64,000 bases of DNA from assembly GCF_002884495.1 (NCBI RefSeq), contig NZ_KZ614145.1, forward strand, positions 2,990,423-3,054,422. The letters are read 5' to 3'. Of the stretch, positions 1 to 8,739 are shown piece after piece. Source of the DNA: Rummeliibacillus pycnus (GTDB lineage: Bacteria > Bacillota > Bacilli > Bacillales_A > Planococcaceae). Below the pieces are notes generated by a model that saw only the letters and a program-made list of their open reading frames with translations, had not been told where the DNA came from and ran no database searches. The position numbers and the translations under genes were made by a program. The stretch's first letter is position 1, and each line of letters starts with the position of its first letter.

Positions 1-234
1 AATACGAACCATCATTACAATCATGCAGTCCGTGTATAAATCTGCTTTTGTAGAATAGTAGTAGTAAATGGTTGCCTTCGTTACATTACAAGCTTTAGCT
101 ACATCATCCATCGAGACAATTTTATAGCCATTCTGCAAGAATAATGTAGTTGCGGTTTCTAAAATAACTGACTTTGTAGGTTTTGTGGTTTGATCATGTC
201 GAGGTCTTCCTAGATTTCTTGGTTTTTGTTGCAC
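1..234 (-). CDS. TetR/AcrR-family transcriptional regulator (5' part only)
   Basis: Reading leftward from 234, 78 codons stay open to the window edge, so the C-terminal ligand domain is missing. The start is a GTG (234-232) with a GGAG ribosome-binding site about 8 nt upstream. After a basic N-terminus come a helix with TATTLFLQNGY, then VSMDDVAKACNVTKATIYYYY and KADLY, the typical TetR helix-turn-helix layout (residues about 24-68). It is divergent from the MMPL exporter at 355, with 120 bp between the starts. TetR regulators commonly repress an adjacent exporter, so that role is inferred here. The ligand is unknown. Confidence 0.85.
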   Translation of the reverse strand, partial: MQQKPRNLGRPRHDQTTKPTKSVILETATTLFLQNGYKIVSMDDVAKACNVTKATIYYYYSTKADLYTDCMIVMMVRI

Positions 235-292
235 TTAAATCGCTCCTAAATCCGCCATTTTGTAAATACAGTATAACATATCAATAAAAAGC

Positions 293-322
293 TTGAATAA
301 TTAACTTACCAGTATATATAAT
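293..322 (+). promoter_or_regulatory. Candidate SigA promoter of the MMPL exporter gene
   Basis: TTGAAT at 293-298 and TATAAT at 317-322 are separated by 18 bp, just upstream of the ribosome-binding site (AGGAAGG, 338-344). The site lies in the divergent 235-354 region shared with the TetR gene, so the regulator probably acts here. I did not find a convincing operator palindrome. Confidence 0.55.
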
Positions 323-354
323 TAAATCAATGATGAAAGGAAGGTGTTTTTTGG

Positions 355-2562
355 ATGAAAAAAGATCCATTTGAGCTGTGGGGATCACTCGTTAGTGGTA
401 AAAAATCACATTGGATGACATTAATTATTTGGGTATTATTAGTTACTGTTTTGTCTTTTATATGGCCACAGGTAAATAGTATAGAAAATGCATCAACTAA
501 TGATTTACCAAAAAGTATGATGTCACAAAAGGCAAATGAACTAATGGATAAAGAATTTTCAGATGGTACGGGCAATCCATTGTTACTTGTTTGGCATCGG
601 AATGGAGCATTGAAGGATGAAGATCTTAAAGCCATTCAACGTATTTATATCAAATTAGAGGATGATCCACTTTCGGCCCAAAAATCAATTCCACCTTTGG
701 GCAAAGTGCCTTTACAATCACTTAAAGCAAGTGTATCAGAAAACGGAACAACCATTGTAACGCCAATATTTTTTGACTCTGATGCTCAAACTGATGTTCT
801 GAAGAAGAATGTTGATGATTTTCAAAAAATAGTGAAGTCAGAATTAGGAAAGAACCCGACTGAAGGAAAATTATCAACAAACGACTTACATTTGCGATTA
901 TCTGGACCAGTTGGGATACAACTAGATGCAGTGAATTTGTTTTCGCAAGCAGATGTAAAGTTAATGATTGCTACAGTCTTACTTGTATTGGTTCTTCTTA
1001 TTTTGTTGTATCGCTCACCATTATTAGCAATAATTCCACTTATTGTTGTAGGGTTTGCATACGGAATTATAAGTCCTGCTTTGGGGTATTTTGCTGAGCA
1101 AGGATGGATTAGTAAAGATGCTCAAGCTGTTTCAATCATGACTGTACTACTATTTGGTGCAGGTACAGATTACTGTTTATTTTTAATCTCAAAATATCGT
1201 GAAATTTTATTTGAGGTTGAAGATCGTTATAAAGCGATGAAGATAGCTGTAAAGGAATCGGGTGGCGCAATTGCAATGAGTGCTTTAACTGTTGTGATTG
1301 GTCTTTTGACGCTTAGCTTAGCACATTACGGTTCGTTCCAGAGATTCTCTGTACCATTTAGCTTTGCAGTTCTTTTAATGGGTATTGCATCATTAACAGT
1401 TTTACCAGCATTATTAGTGGTCATTGGTCGAATAGCATTTTATCCATTTATCCCTCGTACCGTAGAGATGGAAAAAGAAAGAGCTGAAAAGAAAGGTAAG
1501 CCTTACAAACAACCTAAACCACAACATCGTTTTAGTCGTAGAATTGGTGAAATTGTAACCGTTAAGCCATGGATTGTTATTTTGACAACGTTGATTTTAC
1601 TGGGAGGCTTAGCGGCAGGAGTTACAAAAATACAATTTACTTTTGACTTGCTATCATCCTTTCCAAAAGATATGGCATCTCGAGAAGGCTTTCAACTGAT
1701 TTCTGATAACTTTTCTCCAGGTGAATTGGCACCCGTTAAAGTAATTGTCAATACTGATCAAAAAAACATGGATTTACAGAAAAACTTAAAGAATCTTTCG
1801 TATGTTGATGAGGTGAAAAAGCCTATTGCTGGGAAACACAGTGAAGAACTTCAATTGTATGAACTGTATTTAGCAGGGAATCCATATTCTTCAAAGGCAA
1901 TCGAACACATACCGGAATTAAAAAAACAAGTAGTAAAGATTTTAAATAATGCAGGGGTGGAAAATGCTAGTGAACATGTATGGATTGGCGGGGAGACAGC
2001 AACTCAATATGATACGAAACGTACAATTGAACGTGACGAATCCATAATCATGCCAACCATGATTGCTATTATCGCCTTATTATTGCTCGTTTACTTGCGT
2101 TCGATAACAGCAACTGTATACTTAATCTTTACTGTCGTTTTATCCTATTTTGCGGCACTTGGAGCAGGATGGTTAGTATTACATTATTTCTTTGGTGCGG
2201 ATGCTATTCAAGGATCTATACCGCTCTATTCTTTCGTATTTTTAGTAGCACTTGGGGAAGATTATAATATCTTTATGGTGTCTGAAATTTGGAAAAAACG
2301 AAAAACTCAAGATCATCAATCAGCTGTTTCGGATGGTGTAGTGCATACAAGTAATGTAATTACGTCTGCAGGTCTAATATTGGCTGGTACTTTTGCAGTG
2401 TTAGCTACATTACCAATTCAAGTATTAGTACAATTTGGTGTTGTTACAGCAATTGGTGTTCTATTAGATACATTTATTGTACGTCCATTACTTGTACCGG
2501 CGTTAACAACTGTTTCTGGTAAATATGCGTTTTGGCCAGGTAAGCTATTTAGAACCAAATAA
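355..2562 (+). CDS. MMPL/RND-family membrane transporter (YdfJ-like)
   Basis: A 735-residue integral membrane protein with the duplicated RND/MMPL layout. A first membrane helix (about 21-40) is followed by a large extracytoplasmic loop (about 41-200) and a helix bundle (about 203-360). A cytoplasmic basic linker then leads to a second half with the same order (helix about 405-430, loop, bundle about 565-725). GAGTDYCLFLISKYRE and its counterpart in the second half, ALGEDYNIFMVSEIWKK, are the paired GxxxDY-type motifs of MMPL proteins. This family exports lipids, drugs or other hydrophobic molecules using the proton gradient; the substrate here is unknown. The ATG at 355 follows AGGAAGG. It is probably controlled by the divergent TetR regulator. 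Confidence 0.88.
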   Translation: MKKDPFELWGSLVSGKKSHWMTLIIWVLLVTVLSFIWPQVNSIENASTNDLPKSMMSQKANELMDKEFSDGTGNPLLLVWHRNGALKDEDLKAIQRIYIKLEDDPLSAQKSIPPLGKVPLQSLKASVSENGTTIVTPIFFDSDAQTDVLKKNVDDFQKIVKSELGKNPTEGKLSTNDLHLRLSGPVGIQLDAVNLFSQADVKLMIATVLLVLVLLILLYRSPLLAIIPLIVVGFAYGIISPALGYFAEQGWISKDAQAVSIMTVLLFGAGTDYCLFLISKYREILFEVEDRYKAMKIAVKESGGAIAMSALTVVIGLLTLSLAHYGSFQRFSVPFSFAVLLMGIASLTVLPALLVVIGRIAFYPFIPRTVEMEKERAEKKGKPYKQPKPQHRFSRRIGEIVTVKPWIVILTTLILLGGLAAGVTKIQFTFDLLSSFPKDMASREGFQLISDNFSPGELAPVKVIVNTDQKNMDLQKNLKNLSYVDEVKKPIAGKHSEELQLYELYLAGNPYSSKAIEHIPELKKQVVKILNNAGVENASEHVWIGGETATQYDTKRTIERDESIIMPTMIAIIALLLLVYLRSITATVYLIFTVVLSYFAALGAGWLVLHYFFGADAIQGSIPLYSFVFLVALGEDYNIFMVSEIWKKRKTQDHQSAVSDGVVHTSNVITSAGLILAGTFAVLATLPIQVLVQFGVVTAIGVLLDTFIVRPLLVPALTTVSGKYAFWPGKLFRTK

Positions 2563-2570
2563 GTATATTA

Positions 2571-2604
2571 AAAGCTAAGAAAGTAACCTTTCTTAGCTTT
2601 TTAT
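2571..2604 (+). terminator. Intrinsic terminator after the MMPL gene
   Basis: AAAGCTAAGAAAG, a four-base loop (taac) and CTTTCTTAGC form a near-perfect stem followed by TTTTTATT. Confidence 0.85.
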
Positions 2605-2830
2605 TATAAGACTAAATATACTATGTTATTAAAGCAATATATATCATAATAAAAAGACATGAAAATACTATTTTAAATTAAAAATAATAAAAAAATACTA
2701 TTTTTCTTAGAAATTTTAAATATTTTAAATTTACTAAAAATTAATATAGACTATATGATATAAATCATTTACAATATGATTTGTAAAAAAGTCTAACGAA
2801 ATTTTAAAACTAGAGTAAGATTTTATCTAT

Positions 2831-2867
2831 TTATATTTCAGATTATTTTAAATTATCTGAAATATAA
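2831..2867. promoter_or_regulatory. Near-perfect dyad made of two CodY-like boxes, upstream of livJ
   Basis: A 13-bp inverted repeat (arms 2831-2843 and 2855-2867) lies 31 bp before the livJ start, in an otherwise featureless AT-rich spacer (2605-2898). Each arm resembles the CodY consensus AATTTTCWGAAAATT: 2851-2865 (AATTATCTGAAATAT) has 3 mismatches and 2833-2847 (ATATTTCAGATTATT) has 4. CodY senses branched-chain amino acids and represses their uptake genes in Bacillales, so an operator is a natural reading. As RNA the same repeat would fold into a hairpin, so an attenuation role is also possible. No convincing promoter was identified around it. Confidence 0.5.
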
Positions 2868-2898
2868 AAAAGAATAGGTTGTAAAAGGGGGATTTTAT

Positions 2899-4101
2899 AT
2901 GAAATCAAATAACAAATTAAAACGGTATGCTTCAGTATTCTTAGCATCATCTTTAGTGGTTGGTGCGTTAGCAGGCTGTGGTAGTAAAGATAACTCATCT
3001 TCAGGTAGCTCGGGAAGTGATAGCAAAGAAATCAAAGTGGGTCTGAATCTAGAATTATCTGGTGCTGTAGCTTCCTACGGATCAGGTATCTCTAAGGGTG
3101 CAAAACTTGCTATTAACGAAATCAACAAAGCCGGTGGCATTGATGGTAAAAAAATTGTCCCCGTCGAAATTGATAATAAATCAGATGCAGCTGAAGCTAC
3201 ATCTGCAGCAATTAAGTTAGCAACACAAGAAAAGGTTGTAGCACAAATTGGTTCTGCAACATCAGGAGATACAGTAGCTGCTGTACAAATTGCTAATCAG
3301 AAGAAAATGCCGATTATCGGACCTTCTGCAACATCTGAAACAGTAACTGTAAACGAAAAAGGTCAATTAAATGATTATGCATTCCGAACATGCTTCATCG
3401 ATCCATTCCAAGGACAAATTGCAGCAAACTTTGCTTTAAATAATTTGAAAGCAAAAAATGTAGCCATTTTCGCAGATAGTGCAAGTGATTATGCAAAAGG
3501 GTTAGCAAAATCATTTAAGAAAACGATTGAGGAAAACGGCGGTAAGGTTGTAGCTGAAGAATCTTATGTAGCAAAGGATACAGATTTCAAATCAACGTTA
3601 ACACGCTTAAAATCTAAAAAGCCTGATTTTATCTATATTCCAGGTTATTACGAAGAAGTGGGCTTAATTATTAAACAAGCTCGTGCAGCAGGTATTGATG
3701 TACCTCTGATGGGAGGAGATGGTTGGGATTCACCAAAAATGGTTGAGTTAGCTGGTAAGGAAGCACTTAACAATACGTATTTTACAAACCACTACTCTGC
3801 CGAAGATCCTGATGAGAAAATCCAAAAATTCGTAAAAGCATTTAAAGAAGCGAATGGTGGCCAAGCACCTGATGCATTCAATGCGTTAGGTTATGACACA
3901 GTTTACTGGTTAAAAGATGCCATTGAACGTGCAGGTTCAACAGATGGAGAAAAAATTAAAGATGCATTAGCAAGTACAAAAGACTTGTCACTAGTTACAG
4001 GTAAATTCTCAGTAGATGACAAACACAACCCGGTGAAAACAGCAACAGTTCTTGAATTTAAAGACGGTAAACAAGTGTTCAACTCTAAAGTTAATCCTTA
4101 A
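2899..4101 (+). CDS. livJ: Branched-chain amino acid ABC transporter, substrate-binding lipoprotein
   Basis: A 400-residue secreted lipoprotein. The signal peptide ends in a lipobox LAGC with the lipidated cysteine at residue 27, followed by a Ser/Gly-rich linker (about 28-43). The rest is a type I periplasmic-binding fold: VGLNLELSGAVASYG near the start of the mature domain and GSATSGDTVAA at the ligand cleft. It captures leucine, isoleucine, valine or related amino acids outside the membrane and delivers them to LivH/LivM. It is the first gene of livJ-livH-livM-livG-livF. The start ATG follows AAAGGGGGA. A strong hairpin after the gene probably allows more binding protein than permease. Confidence 0.93.
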   Translation: MKSNNKLKRYASVFLASSLVVGALAGCGSKDNSSSGSSGSDSKEIKVGLNLELSGAVASYGSGISKGAKLAINEINKAGGIDGKKIVPVEIDNKSDAAEATSAAIKLATQEKVVAQIGSATSGDTVAAVQIANQKKMPIIGPSATSETVTVNEKGQLNDYAFRTCFIDPFQGQIAANFALNNLKAKNVAIFADSASDYAKGLAKSFKKTIEENGGKVVAEESYVAKDTDFKSTLTRLKSKKPDFIYIPGYYEEVGLIIKQARAAGIDVPLMGGDGWDSPKMVELAGKEALNNTYFTNHYSAEDPDEKIQKFVKAFKEANGGQAPDAFNALGYDTVYWLKDAIERAGSTDGEKIKDALASTKDLSLVTGKFSVDDKHNPVKTATVLEFKDGKQVFNSKVNP

Positions 4102-4114
4102 TGTACTTTAGTTA

Positions 4115-4146
4115 GACAAAAGGGGGGCACTGACCTCCCTTTTGTC
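4115..4146 (+). terminator. Intercistronic hairpin between livJ and livH
   Basis: GACAAAAGGGGGG and CCTCCCTTTTGTC form a long stem with a short loop. There is no clean U-tract after it (ATGATTTTA), so it looks like a partial terminator or mRNA-stabilising hairpin that would favour livJ expression over the downstream genes. Confidence 0.6.
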
Positions 4147-4184
4147 ATGATTTTATAAAGCTTTTGAAAAGGAGTGAGATGTAT

Positions 4185-5060
4185 ATGGAGTGGTTGCAAC
4201 AATTAGTTAATGGTATTTCACTCGGCAGTATTTACGCGCTAATTGCTCTTGGATATACAATGGTATACGGCATTATTAAATTGATCAACTTTGCACATGG
4301 AGATGTGTTTATGATCGGTGCTTTTATCGGTTTTTTTGCTATATCAAGATGGGGATTTGGATTTTTCCCGGCACTATTTTTAGCAATGGTTGTATGTGCA
4401 ATAATAGGAGTATTTATTGAGCGTATTGCCTATAAACGTCTACGTAATGCAACGCGTATTGCAGCTTTAATTACTGCAATCGGGGTATCCTTATTAATCG
4501 AATATACGACGATTTTCTTCCGTGGTGCACAACCAGAGGCTTATCCAGATGTTATTTCAAATAAATCATTTCATTTTTTAGGTGCTCAAATTAGCATGCA
4601 ATCGATTATGATTTTGTCTGTATCAATTGCTCTAATGATTATTCTACAATTCGTAGTACATAAAACAAAGATAGGTAAAGCGATGCGTGCAGTATCATAT
4701 GACGTAGAAGCAGCCCGCCTAATGGGCATTAATGTTGATAATACCATCTCTGTAACATTTGCAATTGGTTCTGCTTTAGCAGGTGCTGCCGGTGTTATTT
4801 TCGGTGTTTACTATACAAAAATTGATCCTTTAATGGGGATTATCCCAGGGGTTAAGGCATTCGTTGCTGCAGTTCTTGGTGGTATAGGTATTATTCCGGG
4901 TGCTATGGCTGGTGGTATGGTACTTGGGGTAGTCGAAACAGTTGTGAGTGCATTAGGCTTCTCGTTGTGGCGTGATGCTGCAGCATTCGTTATTTTAATC
5001 TTGATTTTAATCTTTAGACCGTCGGGTATCTTTGGTAAAAACACCCGTGAGAAAGTGTAG
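4185..5060 (+). CDS. livH: Branched-chain amino acid ABC transporter, permease LivH
   Basis: A 291-residue inner-membrane permease of the LivH type with about eight hydrophobic helices. LINFAHGDVFMIGAF near the N-terminus and the late GVKAFVAAVLGGIG segment are hallmarks of the family. It forms the transport channel with LivM. I chose the ATG at 4185 because AAGGAG (4169-4174) sits 10 nt upstream; an in-frame ATG at 4179 is possible but too close to that site. Four bases separate its stop from the region of the livM start signals, indicating tight co-translation. Confidence 0.92.
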   Translation: MEWLQQLVNGISLGSIYALIALGYTMVYGIIKLINFAHGDVFMIGAFIGFFAISRWGFGFFPALFLAMVVCAIIGVFIERIAYKRLRNATRIAALITAIGVSLLIEYTTIFFRGAQPEAYPDVISNKSFHFLGAQISMQSIMILSVSIALMIILQFVVHKTKIGKAMRAVSYDVEAARLMGINVDNTISVTFAIGSALAGAAGVIFGVYYTKIDPLMGIIPGVKAFVAAVLGGIGIIPGAMAGGMVLGVVETVVSALGFSLWRDAAAFVILILILIFRPSGIFGKNTREKV

Positions 5061-5073
5061 GTGAGTGGTACTT

Positions 5074-6021
5074 ATGAAAAAGTCTAAAGTATTTTGGATC
5101 TATGTAGCTATAGCTCTTGTTTTCTACGCTGTTGTACAGTTTTTGATTTCTAGTGAACAGTTGGATATGTATTATTCAAATTTATTTATCACAATTGCCA
5201 TCAATATAATATTGGCGGTTAGCTTACATTTAGTGATTGGTATTACAGGGCAGTTCTCCATTGGCCATGCTGGTTTTTTAGCAGTAGGTGCTTATGTTTC
5301 AGCTATTTTTACAACCAATTTAGGCTGGCCATTCCCAGTAGGATTATTAATCGGAGCTATTGTAGCGGCGCTTGCCGGTTTAATTGTAGGTATTCCTACA
5401 CTCCGTTTAAAAGGGGATTATTTAGCAATTGCAACACTAGGATTTGCAGAAATTATCCGCATTATATTCTTGAACATTGACTATGTAGGCGGAGCAGCTG
5501 GTATGCAAGTCAATTATATGACAACTTGGACTTATGCATTCTTTGCTGTTCTCATCACCATTATTGTCATTTCAAATTTTACGAACTCACGTCATGGGCG
5601 TGCATGTATTGCTGTACGAGAAGATGAAATTGCTGCAGATGCAATGGGGATTAATACTACTTATTATAAAGTATTAGCTTTTGCTATTGGCTCATTTTTT
5701 GCTGGACTTGCTGGAGGATTATTCTCTCATAATTTCTTTATTATTCAGCCATCACAATTTGGCTTCTTAAAGTCGTTTGATATTTTAATTTATGTAGTGC
5801 TAGGTGGTTTAGGAAGTTTATCTGGATCTATTATAGCGGCAATATTCCTTACTGTTATTTCATTGTACTTACAAGATTTCCCTGAAACTCGAATGATTAT
5901 CTACAGTTTAGTATTAATCATCGTTATGCTTTATCGTCCATCAGGTTTAATGGGTACAAAAGAAATTACGGATATCTTCAAATTTGGCAATAAATCAAAA
6001 GGAGGAAATGTAAATGAGTGA
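5074..6021 (+). CDS. livM: Branched-chain amino acid ABC transporter, permease LivM
   Basis: A 315-residue polytopic membrane protein of the LivM family. GQFSIGHAGFLAVGAYVSA and LRLKGDYLAIATLGFAEIIRI are characteristic LivM segments, and LIYVVLGGLGSLSGSI lies near the C-terminus. It pairs with LivH as the second permease subunit. The ATG at 5074 follows a modest GGTGAG site; GTG codons at 5061 and 5065 are in or near frame but overlap that site. The last 8 nt overlap livG. Confidence 0.92.
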   Translation: MKKSKVFWIYVAIALVFYAVVQFLISSEQLDMYYSNLFITIAINIILAVSLHLVIGITGQFSIGHAGFLAVGAYVSAIFTTNLGWPFPVGLLIGAIVAALAGLIVGIPTLRLKGDYLAIATLGFAEIIRIIFLNIDYVGGAAGMQVNYMTTWTYAFFAVLITIIVISNFTNSRHGRACIAVREDEIAADAMGINTTYYKVLAFAIGSFFAGLAGGLFSHNFFIIQPSQFGFLKSFDILIYVVLGGLGSLSGSIIAAIFLTVISLYLQDFPETRMIIYSLVLIIVMLYRPSGLMGTKEITDIFKFGNKSKGGNVNE

Positions 6022-6790
6022 CCTTCTTTTAAAAGTGGAAAATGTAGGGATTCAATTTGGTGGTTTGAAAGCCGTATCTGGTTTGAACATGGAAATGCAT
6101 CAAGGTGAACTTATTGGATTAATTGGCCCTAATGGTGCAGGGAAAACTACAAGTTTTAATATGTTAACGGGTGTTTATAAACCGACAGAGGGTGTCATTA
6201 CATTCGATGGCAAAAAGACGAATAATATGTCTCCCCACCAAGTAACAAAAAGTGGTGTTAGTCGTACATTCCAAAATATTCGACTATTTAAAGAATTATC
6301 AGTTTTGGATAATGTAAAGGTAGCAAATCATTCGCTCGCACATCACTCTGTTTTTAGCTCTATTCTGCGTTTACCTAGTTATTTCTCAGGTGAAGCGAAA
6401 ATGGAACAAGAATCAATCGAGTTTTTGAAGATTTTTGGTTTAGATAAGTATAAGCACGAATTAGCAAAGAACCTTCCATATGGGATGCAACGCCGACTTG
6501 AAATAGCTAGGGCTTTAGCAGCTAAACCAAAGCTTTTACTGCTAGATGAACCAGCAGCAGGGATGAATCCACAAGAAACACATGATCTAATGGAGCTGAT
6601 TGCGCTTATCCGTGAAAAGTTCGATTTGACGATTCTTTTAATCGAACACGATATGGGGCTAGTAATGGGAATTTGTGAACGTATTTATGTTCTTGACCAT
6701 GGTCAACTAATTGCTCATGGTAATCCAGAAGAAATTCGTAATAATCCAAAAGTAATTGAAGCTTATTTAGGTGAGGAGGTAACGGATTAG
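6014..6790 (+). CDS. livG: Branched-chain amino acid ABC transporter, ATPase LivG
   Basis: A 258-residue ABC ATPase. The Walker A motif is GPNGAGKTT (about residue 38), the signature is LPYGMQRRLEIARAL in the LivG-specific form (usually LSYGxQR), and Walker B is LLLLDEPAAGMNP. The C-terminal VIEAYLGEE is typical for LivG. With LivF it powers uptake on the cytoplasmic side. The ATG at 6014 lies inside the end of livM and is served by AAAGGAGG at 5999-6006. Confidence 0.95.
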   Translation: MSDLLLKVENVGIQFGGLKAVSGLNMEMHQGELIGLIGPNGAGKTTSFNMLTGVYKPTEGVITFDGKKTNNMSPHQVTKSGVSRTFQNIRLFKELSVLDNVKVANHSLAHHSVFSSILRLPSYFSGEAKMEQESIEFLKIFGLDKYKHELAKNLPYGMQRRLEIARALAAKPKLLLLDEPAAGMNPQETHDLMELIALIREKFDLTILLIEHDMGLVMGICERIYVLDHGQLIAHGNPEEIRNNPKVIEAYLGEEVTD

Positions 6791-6791
6791 G

Positions 6792-7499
6792 ATGCTGAAG
6801 GTAAACGACATCAATGTATTTTACGGTAATATTCAAGCATTAAAGGGTGTCTCCTTAGAGGTAAATGAAGGTGAGATTGTAACGTTAATAGGAGCAAACG
6901 GAGCAGGTAAGAGTACACTGTTAAAAACGTTATCAGGATTATTAAAACCGAAACAAGGAACTATTGAATATCTCGGTAGTTCAATTACTGGAAAGCCGGC
7001 ACAATCTATCGTAAAAGTAGGCATTTCGCATGTTCCAGAAGGACGGCGTGTATTTGCTAATATGACTGTAGAAGAAAATCTTGAATTAGGTGCGTATTTA
7101 CGGAAAGATCGAGCAGAGATTGCAAAGGATAAAGAACGTATCTTTGATATATTTCCAATTTTGTTGGAACGTAGCAAGCAACTATCCGGTACTTTATCTG
7201 GTGGAGAACAACAAATGCTTGCAATGGGTCGTGCAATTATGGCAAAACCTAAATTACTATTGTTAGATGAACCATCAATGGGATTAGCGCCAATCATGGT
7301 AAAGACGATTTTTAATACAATAGAAGAAATTCGTAAAGAAGGAACCACTATTCTATTAGTTGAACAAAATGCTCATATGGCACTTTCAATAGCCGATCGT
7401 GCATACGTAATTGAAACTGGGCGTGTTGTATTATCTGGCACAGCAAAAGAATTACAAGAAACTGAACAAGTAAAAGCCGCATATTTAGGCGGATTGTAA
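6792..7499 (+). CDS. livF: Branched-chain amino acid ABC transporter, ATPase LivF
   Basis: A 235-residue ABC ATPase and the second nucleotide-binding subunit of the Liv transporter. Walker A is GANGAGKST, the signature LSGGEQQMLAMGRA and Walker B LLLLDEPSMGLAP, ending in VKAAYLGG as in other LivF proteins. It starts 1 nt after livG, with GGAGG (6775-6779) inside the end of that gene. It is the last gene of the operon; a strong terminator follows. Confidence 0.95.
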   Translation: MLKVNDINVFYGNIQALKGVSLEVNEGEIVTLIGANGAGKSTLLKTLSGLLKPKQGTIEYLGSSITGKPAQSIVKVGISHVPEGRRVFANMTVEENLELGAYLRKDRAEIAKDKERIFDIFPILLERSKQLSGTLSGGEQQMLAMGRAIMAKPKLLLLDEPSMGLAPIMVKTIFNTIEEIRKEGTTILLVEQNAHMALSIADRAYVIETGRVVLSGTAKELQETEQVKAAYLGGL

Positions 7500-7505
7500 T
7501 CAAGG

Positions 7506-7554
7506 AAAAACCATATTCTCAATGTTTTTAAATCATTGGGAATATGGTTTTTTA
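7506..7554 (+). terminator. Intrinsic terminator of the liv operon
   Basis: AAAAACCATATTCTCAATG pairs with CATTGGGAATATGGTTTTTT; the stem has about 18 pairs with a U-tract. Confidence 0.9.
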
Positions 7555-7645
7555 ATATACATAAATAAAGGGATATATTCTTAAATTGTAGAAATAAATT
7601 AGTTAAATACCCATGATTATATTCTAAAAGAACGGAGAAATCTTA

Positions 7646-8419
7646 ATGATTGACATACATAGTCATATTATTTTTGATATTGATGATGGTCCAAAAAGTT
7701 TGGAAGATTCTATAAAAATGCTAATCAATGCAACAACTGAAGGTATTACAGAAATCATCTTTACTTCTCATGCTTTCCACCCTCTTTATCATGCGAATGC
7801 TAAAACAGTTAAGGAAAGACTAAATATATTACAGCATGGATTAGAAGTACATAATATTCCTTTAAAACTACAAGCTGGGCATGAAGTACGTATCAATGAA
7901 CATATTTGCCGACAAATTGATGAAGGCAGCGCATTAACCTTAGCTAACTCTAAGTACTTACTTATAGAATTACCATCATACGGAATGCCAAAATATACAT
8001 TTGAAATCGTCAATCAGTTGAAAGCAAAAAATATCGTACCAATCATCGCTCATCCTGAGAGAAATAAAGGAATTACAGAAAGACCTGAACTACTTGAGCA
8101 GTTAATTCGACAAGGGGCTCTCTCTCAAATAACGGCAGGTAGTGTTATCGGTCATTTTGGAAAAAGTATTCAGCGCACAGCGTTAAGTCTAATTGATGCA
8201 AATTTAGTACATACTTATGGTTCAGATGTACATAATTTGAAGACAAGACCATTTTTGTTTGACAAGGGACTAACTTATTTAGAAAAGCACAAACGTCCTA
8301 ATTTCGTAGATTTCTGTTTAGAAAATAATCGACGAATTATTGCAAATCGAGAAATAATTGCATTTGAACCAATGGATATAGGGAAAAAAAAATGGTGGAA
8401 TTTCTTCATAAGTAAATAA
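7646..8419 (+). CDS. ywqE: PHP-type tyrosine-protein phosphatase (YwqE/CpsB-like)
   Basis: A 257-residue PHP-fold metallophosphatase of the YwqE/CapC/CpsB family. The N-terminal metal-binding DIHSHIIFDIDDGP (residues 3-16) is the family signature. HPERN (about 137) and GSDVHN (about 192) supply further metal ligands. These manganese-dependent enzymes remove phosphate from the tyrosine cluster of BY-kinases and so set exopolysaccharide chain length and export. The kinase and its modulator lie just downstream, but a terminator-like hairpin and a 320-bp gap separate them. In B. subtilis the order is modulator-kinase-phosphatase; here the phosphatase comes first. ATG 7646 follows CGGAG. Confidence 0.9.
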   Translation: MIDIHSHIIFDIDDGPKSLEDSIKMLINATTEGITEIIFTSHAFHPLYHANAKTVKERLNILQHGLEVHNIPLKLQAGHEVRINEHICRQIDEGSALTLANSKYLLIELPSYGMPKYTFEIVNQLKAKNIVPIIAHPERNKGITERPELLEQLIRQGALSQITAGSVIGHFGKSIQRTALSLIDANLVHTYGSDVHNLKTRPFLFDKGLTYLEKHKRPNFVDFCLENNRRIIANREIIAFEPMDIGKKKWWNFFISK

Positions 8420-8465
8420 GTGTATAGTATTTAGAGCAGACAAATGAATAAAATTGGAAAAGTAA

Positions 8466-8516
8466 GGCCACTTTAAAGGAGTTCGGTAAATGGACAATTT
8501 CTTTATAGTGGCTTTT
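8466..8516 (+). terminator. Terminator-like hairpin downstream of the phosphatase gene
   Basis: GCCACTTTAAAG and CTTTATAGTGGC form a 12-bp stem with one mismatch around a loop of about 20 nt, followed by TTTT. The remaining spacer, 8517-8739, holds no recognisable gene or RNA; the next gene's AAGGAGGG site is at 8725-8732. Confidence 0.6.
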
Positions 8517-8739
8517 AACATAAGGTAAATGGTAAAAAACGCAGATAATTAATAGTAAAATATTCTTCGTTCAAACCTTGCAAAGATGAATCCCTTCAAT
8601 AATCCTTTAAAGAAAATTGAATAAGCTAATTACTAATCTAGTAGGAATTTTCCTTAAAAGTATGAATAACTTCCGACAGTGAACACTATACTACTAACAG
8701 ATGAGAGTAATAGATAGACCGGATAAGGAGGGAAAATAA

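Noticed and set aside
8517-8739. Search for an RNA element in the gap before the Wzz gene, where exopolysaccharide operons sometimes carry one
   Set aside because: No conserved stem set was seen apart from the terminator-like hairpin upstream.
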